Shown: positions 20,095 through 29,883 of the stretch, piece after piece | Position numbering within the stretch: the stretch's first letter is position 1 | Layout of the letters: each line of letters begins with the position of its first letter | Assembly (NCBI RefSeq): GCF_004342585.1 | Contig: NZ_SLZQ01000013.1 | Coordinates: 30,380-94,379 of the forward strand | Origin: Paucimonas lemoignei | GTDB taxonomy: Bacteria > Pseudomonadota > Gammaproteobacteria > Burkholderiales > Burkholderiaceae_D | DNA length: 64,000 nt | Direction: 5' to 3' | Notes under the pieces: model-generated | Database searches by the model: none | What the model was told of the DNA's origin: nothing | What the model saw: the letters and a program-made list of their open reading frames with translations, nothing else | Translations under genes and position numbers: made by a program

Positions 20095-21141
20095 TCAACG
20101 CAGGCTCGGACGAGCGTGGCTGCCGCTCCACATCGATTGCCATGCGCCGGCACCGACTGATGCGCCGAATTTTTTCAGGAAGCGCTCGGACAGGTTTTCA
20201 TGCTCGGTATAGTCGACGATTTCCTCGACTTTCAGCTCGTTGCGCGCCACGCTATCCACCGTACCAAAACCATCGGCCAAGCCCATTTCCACTGCCTTGC
20301 TGCCGGTCCAGAACAGGCCCGAAAACGTTTCCGGCGTTTCCTTCAAGCGTTTGCCGCGCCCTTCGCGCACCACCTGAATGAACTGCTGATGGATTTCTTC
20401 CAGCATTTCCTTGGCATAGACTTTTTGGGATTCGCTTTGCGGACTGAACGGGTCGAGAAAGCCCTTGTTTTCCCCGGCAGTAAGCAAACGGCGCTCGACA
20501 CCCACCTTGTCCATCAGGCCGGTAAAACCGAAGCCATCCATCAATACGCCGATCGATCCGACGATGCTGGCCTTGTTGACAAAAATTTTGGTCGCCGCAG
20601 CAGCAATGTAATATCCGCCGGAAGCGCACATTTCATCCACCACCACATACAGGGGTTTTTTCGGATATTCGGCACGTAAGCGCTTGATCTCGTCATTGAT
20701 CATGCCAGCCTGGACAGGACTGCCGCCCGGACTGTTGATGCGCAGAATCACACCAACCGAGCCCGAATCGGAAAAGGCACGGTTCAGCGCAGGAATCACC
20801 GAATCGGCGTCGCCACTGCCGCCACCGGAAGAAATCTGCCCGTCGATCTCGATCAGGGCAGTATGCGTGGTCGAGACTTCCGATGCCGCATTACCCAGCC
20901 CCAGTACGCGCCACAAGACGATACATGCGAGGGCGAGAAACGCGAGCTTGAAGAAAATGCTCCAGCGGCGCCTGGCCCGCTGTTCACGCAAAGCCTCCAG
21001 GGCCAGTTTTTCCAGCACGTCGCGCTCCCAATTGCCTGTGCGGCCCGCCGCCATGACCCCGGCTGCCGGCGCGCGGGCTCCATCCGGCGCTCCCGGGCTT
21101 TCCGGCCCGATCGGCGGGGTATTTTCCATATCCTTATCCAT
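20095..21141 (-). CDS. sppA: signal peptide peptidase SppA, 36-kDa type
   Basis: SppA degrades cleaved signal peptides in the inner membrane. The 348-residue protein has a Pro/Gly-rich N-terminal segment, a single transmembrane helix (about 62-80) and one S49 protease domain. The catalytic dyad is visible as Ser174 in MCASGGYYIAA and Lys226 in TAGENKGFLDPF, as in the short SppA form. It is convergent with the methyltransferase gene and is followed on the same strand by no further gene; the Rieske gene lies just upstream. Confidence 0.93.
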   Translation of the reverse strand: MDKDMENTPPIGPESPGAPDGARAPAAGVMAAGRTGNWERDVLEKLALEALREQRARRRWSIFFKLAFLALACIVLWRVLGLGNAASEVSTTHTALIEIDGQISSGGGSGDADSVIPALNRAFSDSGSVGVILRINSPGGSPVQAGMINDEIKRLRAEYPKKPLYVVVDEMCASGGYYIAAAATKIFVNKASIVGSIGVLMDGFGFTGLMDKVGVERRLLTAGENKGFLDPFSPQSESQKVYAKEMLEEIHQQFIQVVREGRGKRLKETPETFSGLFWTGSKAVEMGLADGFGTVDSVARNELKVEEIVDYTEHENLSERFLKKFGASVGAGAWQSMWSGSHARPSLR

Positions 21142-21164
21142 AAACCTTCCCTGTCATATGAGAT

Positions 21165-21533
21165 TCACGCTCTTACCGGCGTAAGATAATCGTCCGGTTG
21201 CCAGAATACCATCCCATCCGCCTCCACCACCGTGATCGGGCGCAGCTTCCCGCCGCGACACGGGCCGCCGGCGCAATGCCCGGATTCGGGCAGATAGACA
21301 GCGCCATGCGTGGAGCACATCAGATACAAGCCGGTGGAATCGAAGAATTCTCCCTCGTTCCAGTCCAGCTCGATCGGCACATGCGCACAACGGTTCAGAT
21401 AAGCGCGCGCCACGCCGTCATAGCGCACCGCGAAGCCGGTCGCGTCCTCGCCGCCAGCCGTCAGGGAAAAACGCACGCCCCTGCCGCCTTCGGACAGATC
21501 TCCGGACGGGCAGATCGGGATCAGTTCACTCAT
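21165..21533 (-). CDS. Rieske [2Fe-2S] domain protein
   Basis: The 122-residue protein is a stand-alone Rieske ferredoxin-like domain. The cluster ligands are visible as Cys49-x-His51 (NRCAHVPIELDW) and Cys73-x2-His76 (LMCSTHGAVY), with a further CAGGPC segment. The electron partner is unknown. The ATG at 21533 (5 nt after the gph stop) is taken as the start; ATG 21545 is possible and would overlap gph. The order gph-Rieske-sppA recurs in Burkholderiales, but no functional link is established. Confidence 0.88.
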   Translation of the reverse strand: MSELIPICPSGDLSEGGRGVRFSLTAGGEDATGFAVRYDGVARAYLNRCAHVPIELDWNEGEFFDSTGLYLMCSTHGAVYLPESGHCAGGPCRGGKLRPITVVEADGMVFWQPDDYLTPVRA

Positions 21534-21537
21534 GGAT

Positions 21538-22197
21538 TCACGCATGTTCGGCAAGCCAGGCATGCAGCTCCGGCACGGATTCGGCGGCATAAACGGGCGC
21601 CAGCGCGCGCAACTGGTGCGCCGGATGGGCGCCGTAATGCACGGCGATTCCCGCGGCACCGGCGTTGACCGCCATCTGCAAGTCGTGGGTGGTATCGCCG
21701 ATCATCACGGTGCGCCCCATGTCCTGTCCCAGTTCGCGCGTAAGTTCGTTGAGCATGGCCGGATGAGGCTTGGAAAAAGTCTCATCGGCGCAGCGCGTGG
21801 CATCGAAAAAGGACATCAAGCCGGCCGCATGCAACGCCCGGGTCAGGCCGACGCGGCTCTTGCCGGTGGCAACAGCCAGGAAATAACCTTTTTGCGACAG
21901 GTCCTGCAGCATCTCGCGCGTCCCCTCGAACAGCGTCAGTTCATGGTCCTGACTGAGGTAATGGTAACGATAACGCTCCACCATGCGCGGATAATGCTCA
22001 GGGTCGAGCCCGGGCACCGCTTTTTGCAAGGCTTCCTGAAGTCCCAAGCCAATCACGTGCGCCGCCATGTCGCGGTCCGGCGCCGGGACGCCAAGGTCGC
22101 GCGCGGCCGCCTGGATGCACTTGACGATGGCTGTAGTGCTATCCATCAGAGTACCGTCCCAGTCGAAGACGATCAGGTCAAACTGTTTTCTTGCCAT
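21538..22197 (-). CDS. HAD-family phosphatase, phosphoglycolate phosphatase-like
   Basis: The 219-residue protein has HAD motif I FDWDGTLMDS with nucleophile Asp11 and acid Asp13, motif II in VATGKSRVG, motif III Lys in FSKPHPAML and motif IV in MIGDTTHDLQMA. It follows rluC by 20 nt and is commonly annotated as Gph-like. Phosphoglycolate specificity cannot be confirmed from sequence, since many HAD phosphatases share these motifs. Confidence 0.88.
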   Translation of the reverse strand: MARKQFDLIVFDWDGTLMDSTTAIVKCIQAAARDLGVPAPDRDMAAHVIGLGLQEALQKAVPGLDPEHYPRMVERYRYHYLSQDHELTLFEGTREMLQDLSQKGYFLAVATGKSRVGLTRALHAAGLMSFFDATRCADETFSKPHPAMLNELTRELGQDMGRTVMIGDTTHDLQMAVNAGAAGIAVHYGAHPAHQLRALAPVYAAESVPELHAWLAEHA

Positions 22198-22217
22198 GTT
22201 TTTAATCGCGTTACCGC

Positions 22218-23261
22218 TTACCCTTTTGCTTGAGCCAAGTCATCATCTCGCACCGGTCCCGCCTGCTGTTCCAGACTGCTTAAAAAATTAAGGCATTCGG
22301 CTGGGAGCGGCGCATTCAGACGAACTTCCTTGCCGGTATGCGGATGCGTGAATGTAATTTGATGCGCATGCAGGAACATGCGTTTCAGCGCCCGGCGTCC
22401 GCCCTCAGTCTTCTGCAAAGCCTTATTAAGCGTGAAATCGCCATATTTATCGTCACCCAGAATTGGAAAACCGTTCGATGCCAGATGCACGCGGATTTGG
22501 TGGGTGCGCCCGGTTTTCAACTCCGCCTCGAGCAAGGTATACGGACCATATTTTCTCAAAAGCTGGAAAATCGTGTGCGACGGCATGCCGTCGGCCTGCA
22601 CCCTTACCCGGCGCTCGCCATCCGGCGTCGTATACTTAAATAGAGGCAGCTTGACGTGCTGACGGCGGTTTTGCCAATCGCCGGCAACCAAGGTCAGGTA
22701 ACGCTTATCAAATGCTCCCTCGCGCATCTGCTCGTGCAGATTCGTCAGGGCCGAACGTTTCTTTGCCAGCAATAGAATCCCGGACGTTTCACGGTCGAGC
22801 CGGTGCACCAGTTCCAGGAATTTCGCCTGCGGACGCGCCGCCCTTAACTGTTCGATCACACCGTAACTGACGCCGGAACCGCCATGCACGGCCACACCGG
22901 CTGGCTTGTCGATCACCAGCATGTGCTCGTCTTCCATCAGAATGGCGAATTCGGCCGCCGGTGCAGTTTGCGCCGGCTTTTCCGCCAATCTCAGCGGCGG
23001 AATACGGACTACGTCGCCATCTTCGAGACGATAGGTCTGGTCGATCCGCCCCTTGTTGACTCGCACTTCACCGGAGCGTAAGACCCGGTAAATATGGCTC
23101 TTCGGCACGCCCTTACAAGTTCTTATCAGGAAATTATCGATGCGCTGGCCGGCTTCTTCGGAAGAAATCGTCACAAGTTGAACTTGCGGCAAGACTTGCG
23201 ATGGCTGGGATTGCGCAGGTTTTTTTGCACTTCCCTCTGAATATCTCGCTAAGTCCTTCAT
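22218..23261 (-). CDS. rluC: 23S rRNA pseudouridine synthase, RluC type
   Basis: RluC isomerises uridines 955, 2504 and 2580 in E. coli 23S rRNA. The 347-residue protein has an N-terminal S4 RNA-binding domain (about 35-95) and the catalytic Asp156 in LVHRLDRETSG, then KTGRTHQIRVHL near residue 240. The start ATG at 23261 gives the usual N-terminus; a longer in-frame reading to 23801 has no family similarity. rluC divergent from rne is the classic arrangement. There is no Shine-Dalgarno, and a TATATT box ends only 4 nt before the ATG. Confidence 0.95.
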   Translation of the reverse strand: MKDLARYSEGSAKKPAQSQPSQVLPQVQLVTISSEEAGQRIDNFLIRTCKGVPKSHIYRVLRSGEVRVNKGRIDQTYRLEDGDVVRIPPLRLAEKPAQTAPAAEFAILMEDEHMLVIDKPAGVAVHGGSGVSYGVIEQLRAARPQAKFLELVHRLDRETSGILLLAKKRSALTNLHEQMREGAFDKRYLTLVAGDWQNRRQHVKLPLFKYTTPDGERRVRVQADGMPSHTIFQLLRKYGPYTLLEAELKTGRTHQIRVHLASNGFPILGDDKYGDFTLNKALQKTEGGRRALKRMFLHAHQITFTHPHTGKEVRLNAPLPAECLNFLSSLEQQAGPVRDDDLAQAKG

Positions 23262-23978
23262 TTTGAATATATAATCGTTGCGCGATGGGCATAACCCAAA
23301 GCAAGTGTGAGAATAAAAAGAGCATTCTACACAGAGGCGTGACCATCGGCCTCGCTGAATTGCAAATTCGATGGAAAAGCAGTGTATGCACATCGCCGTG
23401 CGTACCGGGGTCGCACCGCAGTTGCGATCAGGTGGCGCGCTACGATGATGGATATGAATGCCCGGATAGATAAGATAATGCCGGCGAGCCCGTTCACAAG
23501 GGCAGGCTCGCTGGTCGGTAGTGTTGCAGCCGGTTGGCCGTTTGCGAACCGGTGCGTTGCTGGTAATGCGTTTGCCAGGCCTTGGGGTGCGTGTATTTTG
23601 TGCCTGTATTGTGCCCGTATTTCGATACGCCCATACCTGGCCCGGCCCGCGTCCGGCAAACCTTGCAACACCCTGCGCCCTGTTGCGGTGCGCGCTTGAT
23701 TCCTGCGCGGCCGCACGCCAAGGCAATTCTCTCCCCCGGGTGCTCCATCCTTGCGTACATCCCTGTACTTGTGGCTGCATGTGAGCGGCTTGCGTCGTCA
23801 ATTAGAGAAATATAAAGGCAGGTCATGAAACCGTCGGCTGTTCCCCACTCTGGCATCGGCGCTCCGCGCAGAACATGCCGGCAGTGCACACGGGCCGCAC
23901 CCTGTCGCTGTTTCTGAAAGCTGACTACGCTCGCTGGCTGCAGCCCTGACATGGCCTTCGGGTCAGGAGCATAACAAC
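23262..23978 (+). promoter_or_regulatory. long structured leader region of rne
   Basis: This 717-bp gap between divergent rluC and rne has no convincing gene. Three consecutive hairpins are visible on the plus strand: 23481-23490/23505-23514 (10 bp with one G-U), 23530-23535/23547-23552 (CCGGTT/AACCGG) and 23560-23566/23572-23578 (CTGGTAA/TTGCCAG). A fourth, 23945-23950/23962-23967 (CCTGAC/GTCAGG), abuts the rne ribosome binding site. In E. coli the rne 5' UTR folds into hairpins through which RNase E limits its own mRNA; this region could play the same part. No confident promoter was found. Confidence 0.55.
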
Positions 23979-26969
23979 ATGAAACGGATGTTATTCAACG
24001 CCACGCAGCAGGAAGAACTGCGTGTGGCGATCGTCGATGGGCAAAAGCTGATCGACATCGACATCGAAACCGCTGGCCGAGAACAGCGCAAATCGAATAT
24101 CTACAAGGGTGTCATCACCCGCATCGAACCCTCGCTGGAAGCCTGCTTCGTCAATTACGGCGAAGACCGTCATGGCTTTTTGCCTTTCAAGGAAGTGGCG
24201 CGCAGCTATTTCAAGGAAGGCGTCGATGTGCGCAATTGCTCCATCAAGGAAGCGCTGCGCGAAGGCCAGGAAATCATGGTCCAGGTCGAAAAGGAAGAGC
24301 GCGGCAACAAGGGCGCCGCCCTGACCTCCTTCATTTCGCTAGCTGGCCGTTACCTGGTGCTGATGCCGAATAATCCGCGCGGCGGCGGCGTCTCGCGCCG
24401 TGTCGAAGGCGAAGATCGCCAGGAATTGCGCGAAACCATGGACAAGCTCGATCTGCCTTCCGGCATGTCGGTGATTGCCCGCACTGCCGGCATCGGCCGC
24501 AGCGTCGAAGAACTGCAGTGGGACTTGAACTACCTGATGCAACTGTGGCGCGCCATCGAAGGCGCAGGTCAGTCCGCACCGGGTGCGTTCCTGATTTACC
24601 AGGAATCCTCGCTGGTCATCCGCGCCATCCGCGATTATTTCCAGCCTGATATCGGCGAAATCCTGATCGATACCGACGATATCTATGAGCAGGCGCACCA
24701 GTTCATGGCGCACGTGATGCCGGACATGATCCACCGCGTCAAGCGTTACCGTGACGATGTGCCGCTGTTCTCGCGCTTCCAGATCGAACACCAGATCGAA
24801 ACCGCGTATTCCCGCACCGTGCCGCTGCCTTCCGGCGGCGCTATTGTTATTGATCATACCGAAGCGCTGGTATCGATCGACGTCAACTCGGCGCGCGCCA
24901 CCCGTGGCAGCGACATCGAGACGACCGCATTCAATACCAATCTTGAAGCTGCCGATGAAGTGGCCCGCCAGTTGCGCCTGCGCGACCTGGGCGGCCTGAT
25001 CGTGATCGACTTCATCGACATGGAGAATTCCAAGAACCAGCGTGAAGTCGAAAACCGCCTGAAAGATGCGCTGCACTATGACCGTGCGCGGGTCCAGATG
25101 GGCAAGATTTCCCGCTTCGGCCTGATGGAATTGTCGCGCCAGCGCCTGCGTCCGTCGCTGTCCGAGGGCAGCCACGTGACATGCCCGCGCTGCAACGGCA
25201 CCGGCCATATCCGCGATACAGAATCCTCCGCCCTGCAGGTGCTGCGCATCATCCAGGAAGAAGCGATGAAGGAAAATTCGGCGCTGATCCACATCCAGGT
25301 GCCGGTCGATGTGGCCGCCTTCCTGTTGAATGAAAAGCGCGGCGAGATCCTGAAGATCGAAACACGCCATCGCGTGACCGTGATCCTGATCCCGAACAAG
25401 CATCTGGAAACGCCGCATTACCGCATGGAGCGCATCAAGCACGACGATCCGCGCCTGGAAGACATGCAAGCCAGCTATACGCTGGCAGAAGAAGCCGAAA
25501 CCGATCTCGGCTTCAGCAAGCGCCAGAAGGATGAAGCCGCCAAGCCGCGCCAGGAAGCCGTGGTCAAGGGCATCACCCCGGCGCAACCGGCACCGATTAT
25601 CGAACGCAAGGCAGCCGAGGAAGCGGCTCCTGCGGCAGCACCGGCCATTCTTTCCGGCGAACCTGGCTTCCTGAGCAAGTTGTTCGGCTTCTTCTTCAAG
25701 AAACCGGAACCGGCTCCTGCCCCGGTTGCTCCAGTAGAAGTGAAACCCGAACAAACGCGCGAACGCAATGGCGAACGCGGTGGCCGCAACCAGCGCAACC
25801 GCAATCGCAATGGCCGTGGCCAGCGCGAGGACCGAGAAGGAACACGCGGCGAACAACGCCAGGAAGCAGCGGCCAAGCCCGCCCTGACCGAAACAGCCGG
25901 CGCACCAACTGGCCGTCAGCCGCGCCAGCAGCGCGATCCGCAGGAAGGACGTCGCGAGCGCACGGAACGTCCGGAGCGTGGCGAACGAACCGAACGCGCC
26001 GAAAGGCCGGAGCGTGCCGAGCGCCAGCAGCGTAATCGTGAAGAACGCAAGGAAGTGCAAGTCAAGGCGGAGGAATCCACGGTTGAGACTGCAGCAATGC
26101 CGCTTGCCACCGGCGTACCGGCATTGACAACCGCAAGTGTGAGCATCGCTGAGATCGCTTCGGAACAAGCCGAAGCCCAGGTGGAAGGCACCGCAACCGA
26201 ATCTGAAACCGGCGAGCAAGGTGAGGAACAGCGCCGCCGCCGCCGTCGTCGTGGTGGCCGTAACCGTAACCGCCGTGAGCGCGAAGGTGCCGAAGCACTG
26301 GCCGAAGGCGAAAGCGCGGCTGAGGTAGCGGACGAGACGGACATCGAGTCAGCCGACGCTGCAGAAGCGCCACAAGCAGTCAATGCAGTCGAAACAGCCG
26401 GCGCTGATGCTGAAAATGCCGCTCCTGCGATCAAAGCGGAAGAGCAGCCGGCTGTGGAAGCTGAGGCAGACAAGCCAGCCGCAGAATTCGTCGCGGTGCA
26501 AGCCAACGTCGTAACGGAACCGGTTGCAGCGCCGACGGTTCCTGTTGCCCCTGCAGTTACCGTTGCAGAACAGGCTTCCCTGCCGCTGGAGCCGGCTGTT
26601 GAAGAGGCGCCTGCGCCAGCGCCAGCCCCGACTGCAGCAGCGCCGGAAACTGCGCCTGTGGCCGCCGAAGCTCCGGTTGAGACACCTGCCGCTCCTGCTG
26701 CTCAAGCGGAAGTCGCGCCGGTTGCTTCACAACCTCAGGCAGCTGCTGAAGAAAATCAGCGCGTTGTTGCTGCGCCGATGCCGCTGGATGAATTGCGCAG
26801 CGTCCTCAGTGCCGCTGGCCTGACGCTGGCGAGCACCGATCCCGAGAAGCTGCGCGCTGCCCAAGAAGCAGCGGCCCGTATCGTGCCGCCGGTGCGCGTG
26901 CCGCGCGAGCGCAAGCCGTTGCCGCCGCTGTCGACTGAACCGCTGGTGCAGGTCGAAACGCGCCGTTAA
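23979..26969 (+). CDS. rne: ribonuclease E
   Basis: RNase E is the main endonuclease of mRNA decay and rRNA/tRNA maturation and the scaffold of the degradosome. The 996-residue protein begins [17 protein letters not shown], has the S1 domain (about 38-119, [20 protein letters not shown]), the DNase I-like catalytic region with the metal-binding Asp residues near 301 (VSIDVNSAR) and 344 (VIDFIDM), and the Zn-link CPRCNGTGH near 401-405. The C-terminal half (about 530-940) is low-complexity: Arg/Glu-rich RNA-binding repeats ([17 protein letters not shown] type) and then Ala/Pro/Glu-rich sequence, ending in a conserved-looking short C-terminal segment. AGGAG at 23965-23969 is the ribosome binding site. 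A terminator follows. Confidence 0.97.
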   Translation: MKRMLFNATQQEELRVAIVDGQKLIDIDIETAGREQRKSNIYKGVITRIEPSLEACFVNYGEDRHGFLPFKEVARSYFKEGVDVRNCSIKEALREGQEIMVQVEKEERGNKGAALTSFISLAGRYLVLMPNNPRGGGVSRRVEGEDRQELRETMDKLDLPSGMSVIARTAGIGRSVEELQWDLNYLMQLWRAIEGAGQSAPGAFLIYQESSLVIRAIRDYFQPDIGEILIDTDDIYEQAHQFMAHVMPDMIHRVKRYRDDVPLFSRFQIEHQIETAYSRTVPLPSGGAIVIDHTEALVSIDVNSARATRGSDIETTAFNTNLEAADEVARQLRLRDLGGLIVIDFIDMENSKNQREVENRLKDALHYDRARVQMGKISRFGLMELSRQRLRPSLSEGSHVTCPRCNGTGHIRDTESSALQVLRIIQEEAMKENSALIHIQVPVDVAAFLLNEKRGEILKIETRHRVTVILIPNKHLETPHYRMERIKHDDPRLEDMQASYTLAEEAETDLGFSKRQKDEAAKPRQEAVVKGITPAQPAPIIERKAAEEAAPAAAPAILSGEPGFLSKLFGFFFKKPEPAPAPVAPVEVKPEQTRERNGERGGRNQRNRNRNGRGQREDREGTRGEQRQEAAAKPALTETAGAPTGRQPRQQRDPQEGRRERTERPERGERTERAERPERAERQQRNREERKEVQVKAEESTVETAAMPLATGVPALTTASVSIAEIASEQAEAQVEGTATESETGEQGEEQRRRRRRRGGRNRNRREREGAEALAEGESAAEVADETDIESADAAEAPQAVNAVETAGADAENAAPAIKAEEQPAVEAEADKPAAEFVAVQANVVTEPVAAPTVPVAPAVTVAEQASLPLEPAVEEAPAPAPAPTAAAPETAPVAAEAPVETPAAPAAQAEVAPVASQPQAAAEENQRVVAAPMPLDELRSVLSAAGLTLASTDPEKLRAAQEAAARIVPPVRVPRERKPLPPLSTEPLVQVETRR

Positions 26970-26989
26970 TCGCATTAGGCAATCGTCAG

Positions 26990-27017
26990 AAAGAGGAGCT
27001 TCGGCTCCTCTTTTTTT
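26990..27017 (+). terminator. intrinsic terminator after rne
   Basis: A 10-bp perfect stem (26990-26999 AAAGAGGAGC with 27004-27013) closes a TTCG tetraloop and runs into a T tract to 27017. Textbook rho-independent terminator, 21 nt after the rne stop. Confidence 0.93.
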
Positions 27018-27107
27018 ATCCCTGTCCCGCATTCCAGTCCCCTGTACCCCATCCTCCACATGGCGCTGATACATGACCTCCCGTTTCAAGAACATCCGCG
27101 ATAAAAA

Positions 27108-27154
27108 CGCCCCCTATCTTAGTCATTCCTTAATGACAAGCAATAAGCGGGGCG
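27108..27154 (+). promoter_or_regulatory. nested hairpin in the chrA leader
   Basis: Outer arms 27108-27113 (CGCCCC) and 27149-27154 (GGGGCG) enclose an inner hairpin 27122-27127/27132-27137 (GTCATT/AATGAC, loop CCTT). It lies 43 nt before the chrA ATG and 6 nt before another ATG at 27160 that opens a 20-codon frame overlapping the start of chrA. Could be a regulatory leader; no T run follows, so it is not a terminator. Confidence 0.4.
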
Positions 27155-27196
27155 CTAACATGCCTGCCACCGACCACGACAAGCTTGAATATCAAC

Positions 27197-28537
27197 ATGT
27201 TCACGACCAGCCTGCGGCATAATGTATCCTTTACAGAAGCCCTGCTTTACTGGCTCAAGCTTGGCTTTATCAGTTTTGGCGGTCCGGCAGGCCAGATCGC
27301 GCTCATGCATACAGAGTTGGTCGAAAAAAGACGCTGGATCTCGGAGCGGCGTTTTCTCCATGCGCTGAACTATTGCATGCTATTGCCCGGCCCCGAGGCC
27401 ACGCAACTGGCGATCTATATCGGCTGGCTGATGCATGGGACGCTTGGCGGCATTATCGCGGGGGCTCTCTTTGTGCTCCCTTCCTTGGTGATTCTGATCG
27501 CGCTGTCGTGGATCTACCTGGCATTCGGCCATGTCGGACTAGTGGCGGGCATCCTTTACGGCATCAAGCCGGCCGTGGTCGCCATCGTCTTGGCTGCGGC
27601 ATGGCGCATCGGTTCACGGACGCTGAAGAATGGCTGGTTGATGGCGATTGCGCTGGCCGCATTCGTGGCAATTGCGATCGTTGATGTGCCCTTCCCTTTC
27701 ATCGTTCTGGGTGCGGCACTTGTGGGCATGATTGGCGGGAAGTTTGCTCCTGACGTGTTTAAAGTAGGCGGTGGCCATAAGCAGGCGAATGTCGCAGAAG
27801 AATCTGGACCGGCGATTATTGATGACCATACGCCCACACCGGAACATGCCGGTTTTTCGTGGGGCAAGCTTTTTCGCGTAACGCTGATTGGCATCGCTAT
27901 GGGAATTGTCTCGTGGAGCATGCTGGTTGCAGTTTTCGGCAAAGCTACGCCCTTGGTGCAGATGAGCTGGTTCTTCACCAAGGCTGCCTTGCTCACCTTT
28001 GGCGGCGCTTATGCCGTGCTTCCTTATGTCTATCAAGGCGGCGTTGAAACCTATCAATGGCTCACCGCAGCGCAAATGATCGATGGCCTGGCATTGGGAG
28101 AGACCACGCCGGGGCCGCTGATCATGATTGTCGCCTTCATCGGCTTCGTCGGCGCATGGACCAAAACAGTGCTCGGTCCGGAGAGTTTGGTGCTGGCTGG
28201 AATTCTGGGCGCTTGCGTGACGACGTGGTTCACTTTCCTGCCGTCTTTTGTATTCATCCTCGCCGGCGGTCCGGTGGTGGAAGCCACGCGCGACAAGATT
28301 CGCCTGACGGCTCCGCTGACGGCGATTTCCGCCGCGGTGGTGGGCGTCATCCTGAGTCTCGCAGTTTTCTTCGCGGAACATGTATTCAAACTTTCCCAAC
28401 CTCTAATGCAATGGGATGTTGTCGCGATCGCGCTGGCAGCCGCATCCTGCATCGCCCTGCTCCGCTATAAACTCGGAACGATTTCTTTGTTGACGGCATG
28501 TGCGATTGTCGGGCTCGTGGTATCTTCTTTCCATTGA
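27197..28537 (+). CDS. chrA: chromate transporter, full-length two-domain ChrA
   Basis: ChrA (CHR family) exports chromate across the inner membrane. The product of about 446 residues has two homologous halves with the CHR signature: N-terminal FGGPAGQIALMH and C-terminal FGGAYAVLPYVYQ, each followed by PGP motifs (LLPGPEATQ, ETTPGPLIM), and about ten hydrophobic segments. Start is ATG 27197; an in-frame TTG at 27185 is possible and neither has a good ribosome binding site. No chrB regulator is adjacent, so chromate induction is not shown. It is a single gene between rne and moaA. Confidence 0.9.
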   Translation: MFTTSLRHNVSFTEALLYWLKLGFISFGGPAGQIALMHTELVEKRRWISERRFLHALNYCMLLPGPEATQLAIYIGWLMHGTLGGIIAGALFVLPSLVILIALSWIYLAFGHVGLVAGILYGIKPAVVAIVLAAAWRIGSRTLKNGWLMAIALAAFVAIAIVDVPFPFIVLGAALVGMIGGKFAPDVFKVGGGHKQANVAEESGPAIIDDHTPTPEHAGFSWGKLFRVTLIGIAMGIVSWSMLVAVFGKATPLVQMSWFFTKAALLTFGGAYAVLPYVYQGGVETYQWLTAAQMIDGLALGETTPGPLIMIVAFIGFVGAWTKTVLGPESLVLAGILGACVTTWFTFLPSFVFILAGGPVVEATRDKIRLTAPLTAISAAVVGVILSLAVFFAEHVFKLSQPLMQWDVVAIALAAASCIALLRYKLGTISLLTACAIVGLVVSSFH

Positions 28538-28635
28538 TAATACCGTTCAGGCAGTCGGAATTTTCTTGGTAAATTGTTGATTGGCTATTGAAGCATACCG
28601 ACTTTTTACATGAAGACACTGCAAGCATCGCCGGC

Positions 28636-29745
28636 ATGACTGAAAAATTCATCCCCGTGACCGACCTGCGCACCCGCGCTACCAAACCGGTCATTCCCGT
28701 GCGCCCGGTGGCACCTTCCGGGCTTCTCGCCGACAGCCTCGGCCGGCCGCTGCGCGATCTGCGTATCTCCGTCACCGACCGCTGCAATTTCCGTTGCGTG
28801 TATTGCATGCCGAAAGAGGTGTTCGACAAGGATTACCGCTATCTGCCGCACACGGACCTGCTTTCTTTCGAAGAAATCACCCGACTCGCCAGTGTGTTTG
28901 TCGCCCATGGCGTCGACAAGGTCCGCCTGACCGGCGGCGAGCCGCTGCTGCGCAAGAATCTGGAGAAACTCATTGCGATGCTGGCCGAGCTGAAAACGCC
29001 GGATGGCCGCGCGCTCGACCTGACGCTGACCACCAATGGCTCATTGCTGACCAAGAAGGCCCAGGCATTGAAGGATGCCGGCCTGACGCGAGTGAGCGTA
29101 TCGCTCGATTCGCTGGACGATGCCACGTTCCGCCGCATGAACGATGTCGATTTTCCCGTGACCGATGTATTGGCTGGCATCGAGGCCGCCGAGCGTGTCG
29201 GGCTGGGACCGGTGAAAGTCAACATGGTGGTCAAGAAGGGCATGAACGATGGCGAGATCCTGCCGATGGCGCGCCACTTCCATGGCAGCGGCGTCATCCT
29301 GCGTTTCATCGAGTACATGGATGTCGGCGCCAGCAATGGCTGGAAAATGGACGAGGTGATGCCTTCCGCTGATGTCGTGAAGCGCATCGACGAAGCCATG
29401 CCGCTGGAAGCGATCGCGCCTAATTACACCGGCGAGACGGCCGAACGCTGGCGCTATCTGGATGGCGGCGGGGAGATCGGCGTCATTTCTAGCGTTACGC
29501 AAGCCTTTTGCCAGGATTGCACGCGTGCGCGCCTGTCTACCGAGGGAAAGCTCTATACCTGCCTGTTCGCCAGCCAGGGGCATGATTTGCGTGCCCTGCT
29601 GCGCGGCGGCCACAGCGATGAAGAGATCAGCGGTGCGCTTGCCCACTTGTGGCAGGCACGCTCCGACCGCTATTCCGAATTGCGCACCAGCCAGACGGAA
29701 GCGACGGCCAGGCGCAAGATCGAAATGTCGTATATCGGTGGATGA
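28636..29745 (+). CDS. moaA: GTP 3',8-cyclase (molybdenum cofactor biosynthesis protein A)
   Basis: MoaA is the radical-SAM enzyme for the first step of molybdopterin synthesis. The 369-residue protein (from ATG 28636) has the N-terminal cluster motif C50-x3-C54-x2-C57 (RCNFRCVYC), the GGEP motif in [10 protein letters not shown], and the C-terminal second cluster [18 protein letters not shown]. An in-frame TTG at 28588 gives 16 extra non-conserved residues. It ends SYIGG, the usual C-terminus of MoaA. It stands alone here but serves the molybdenum hydroxylase encoded at 38270-42825. Confidence 0.95.
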   Translation: MTEKFIPVTDLRTRATKPVIPVRPVAPSGLLADSLGRPLRDLRISVTDRCNFRCVYCMPKEVFDKDYRYLPHTDLLSFEEITRLASVFVAHGVDKVRLTGGEPLLRKNLEKLIAMLAELKTPDGRALDLTLTTNGSLLTKKAQALKDAGLTRVSVSLDSLDDATFRRMNDVDFPVTDVLAGIEAAERVGLGPVKVNMVVKKGMNDGEILPMARHFHGSGVILRFIEYMDVGASNGWKMDEVMPSADVVKRIDEAMPLEAIAPNYTGETAERWRYLDGGGEIGVISSVTQAFCQDCTRARLSTEGKLYTCLFASQGHDLRALLRGGHSDEEISGALAHLWQARSDRYSELRTSQTEATARRKIEMSYIGG

Positions 29746-29746
29746 A

Positions 29747-29794
29747 GCTGGCAAGCCTTCAGCAATTTGCCATGGTCAGAGGCCGCTTGCCAGC
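29747..29794 (+). repeat. perfect 10-bp inverted repeat after moaA
   Basis: GCTGGCAAGC at 29747-29756 is repeated inverted as GCTTGCCAGC at 29785-29794, in the convergent gap between moaA and the chemoreceptor. The stem could act as a bidirectional or rho-assisted terminator; there is no T run on either side. Confidence 0.5.
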
Positions 29795-29883
29795 CTGCTT
29801 TGAAAATAAGGCGTGCTGCGAGGCAGGCTTAACTTCCGCCACACCTCGGCTTAGCTTCAGTCTTCGCCGTCCAGGCTAGCTTA

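Noticed and set aside
23262..23801. N-terminal extension of rluC by 180 codons
   Set aside because: The extension has no similarity to the family, is Arg/Cys/His-rich and crosses the promoter-like TATATT box; ATG 23261 gives the normal protein length.
24339..26219. 626-codon frame antisense to rne
   Set aside because: Composition is Cys, Arg, Phe and Leu heavy, as expected from the complement of the codon pattern of rne. No motif and no ribosome binding site.
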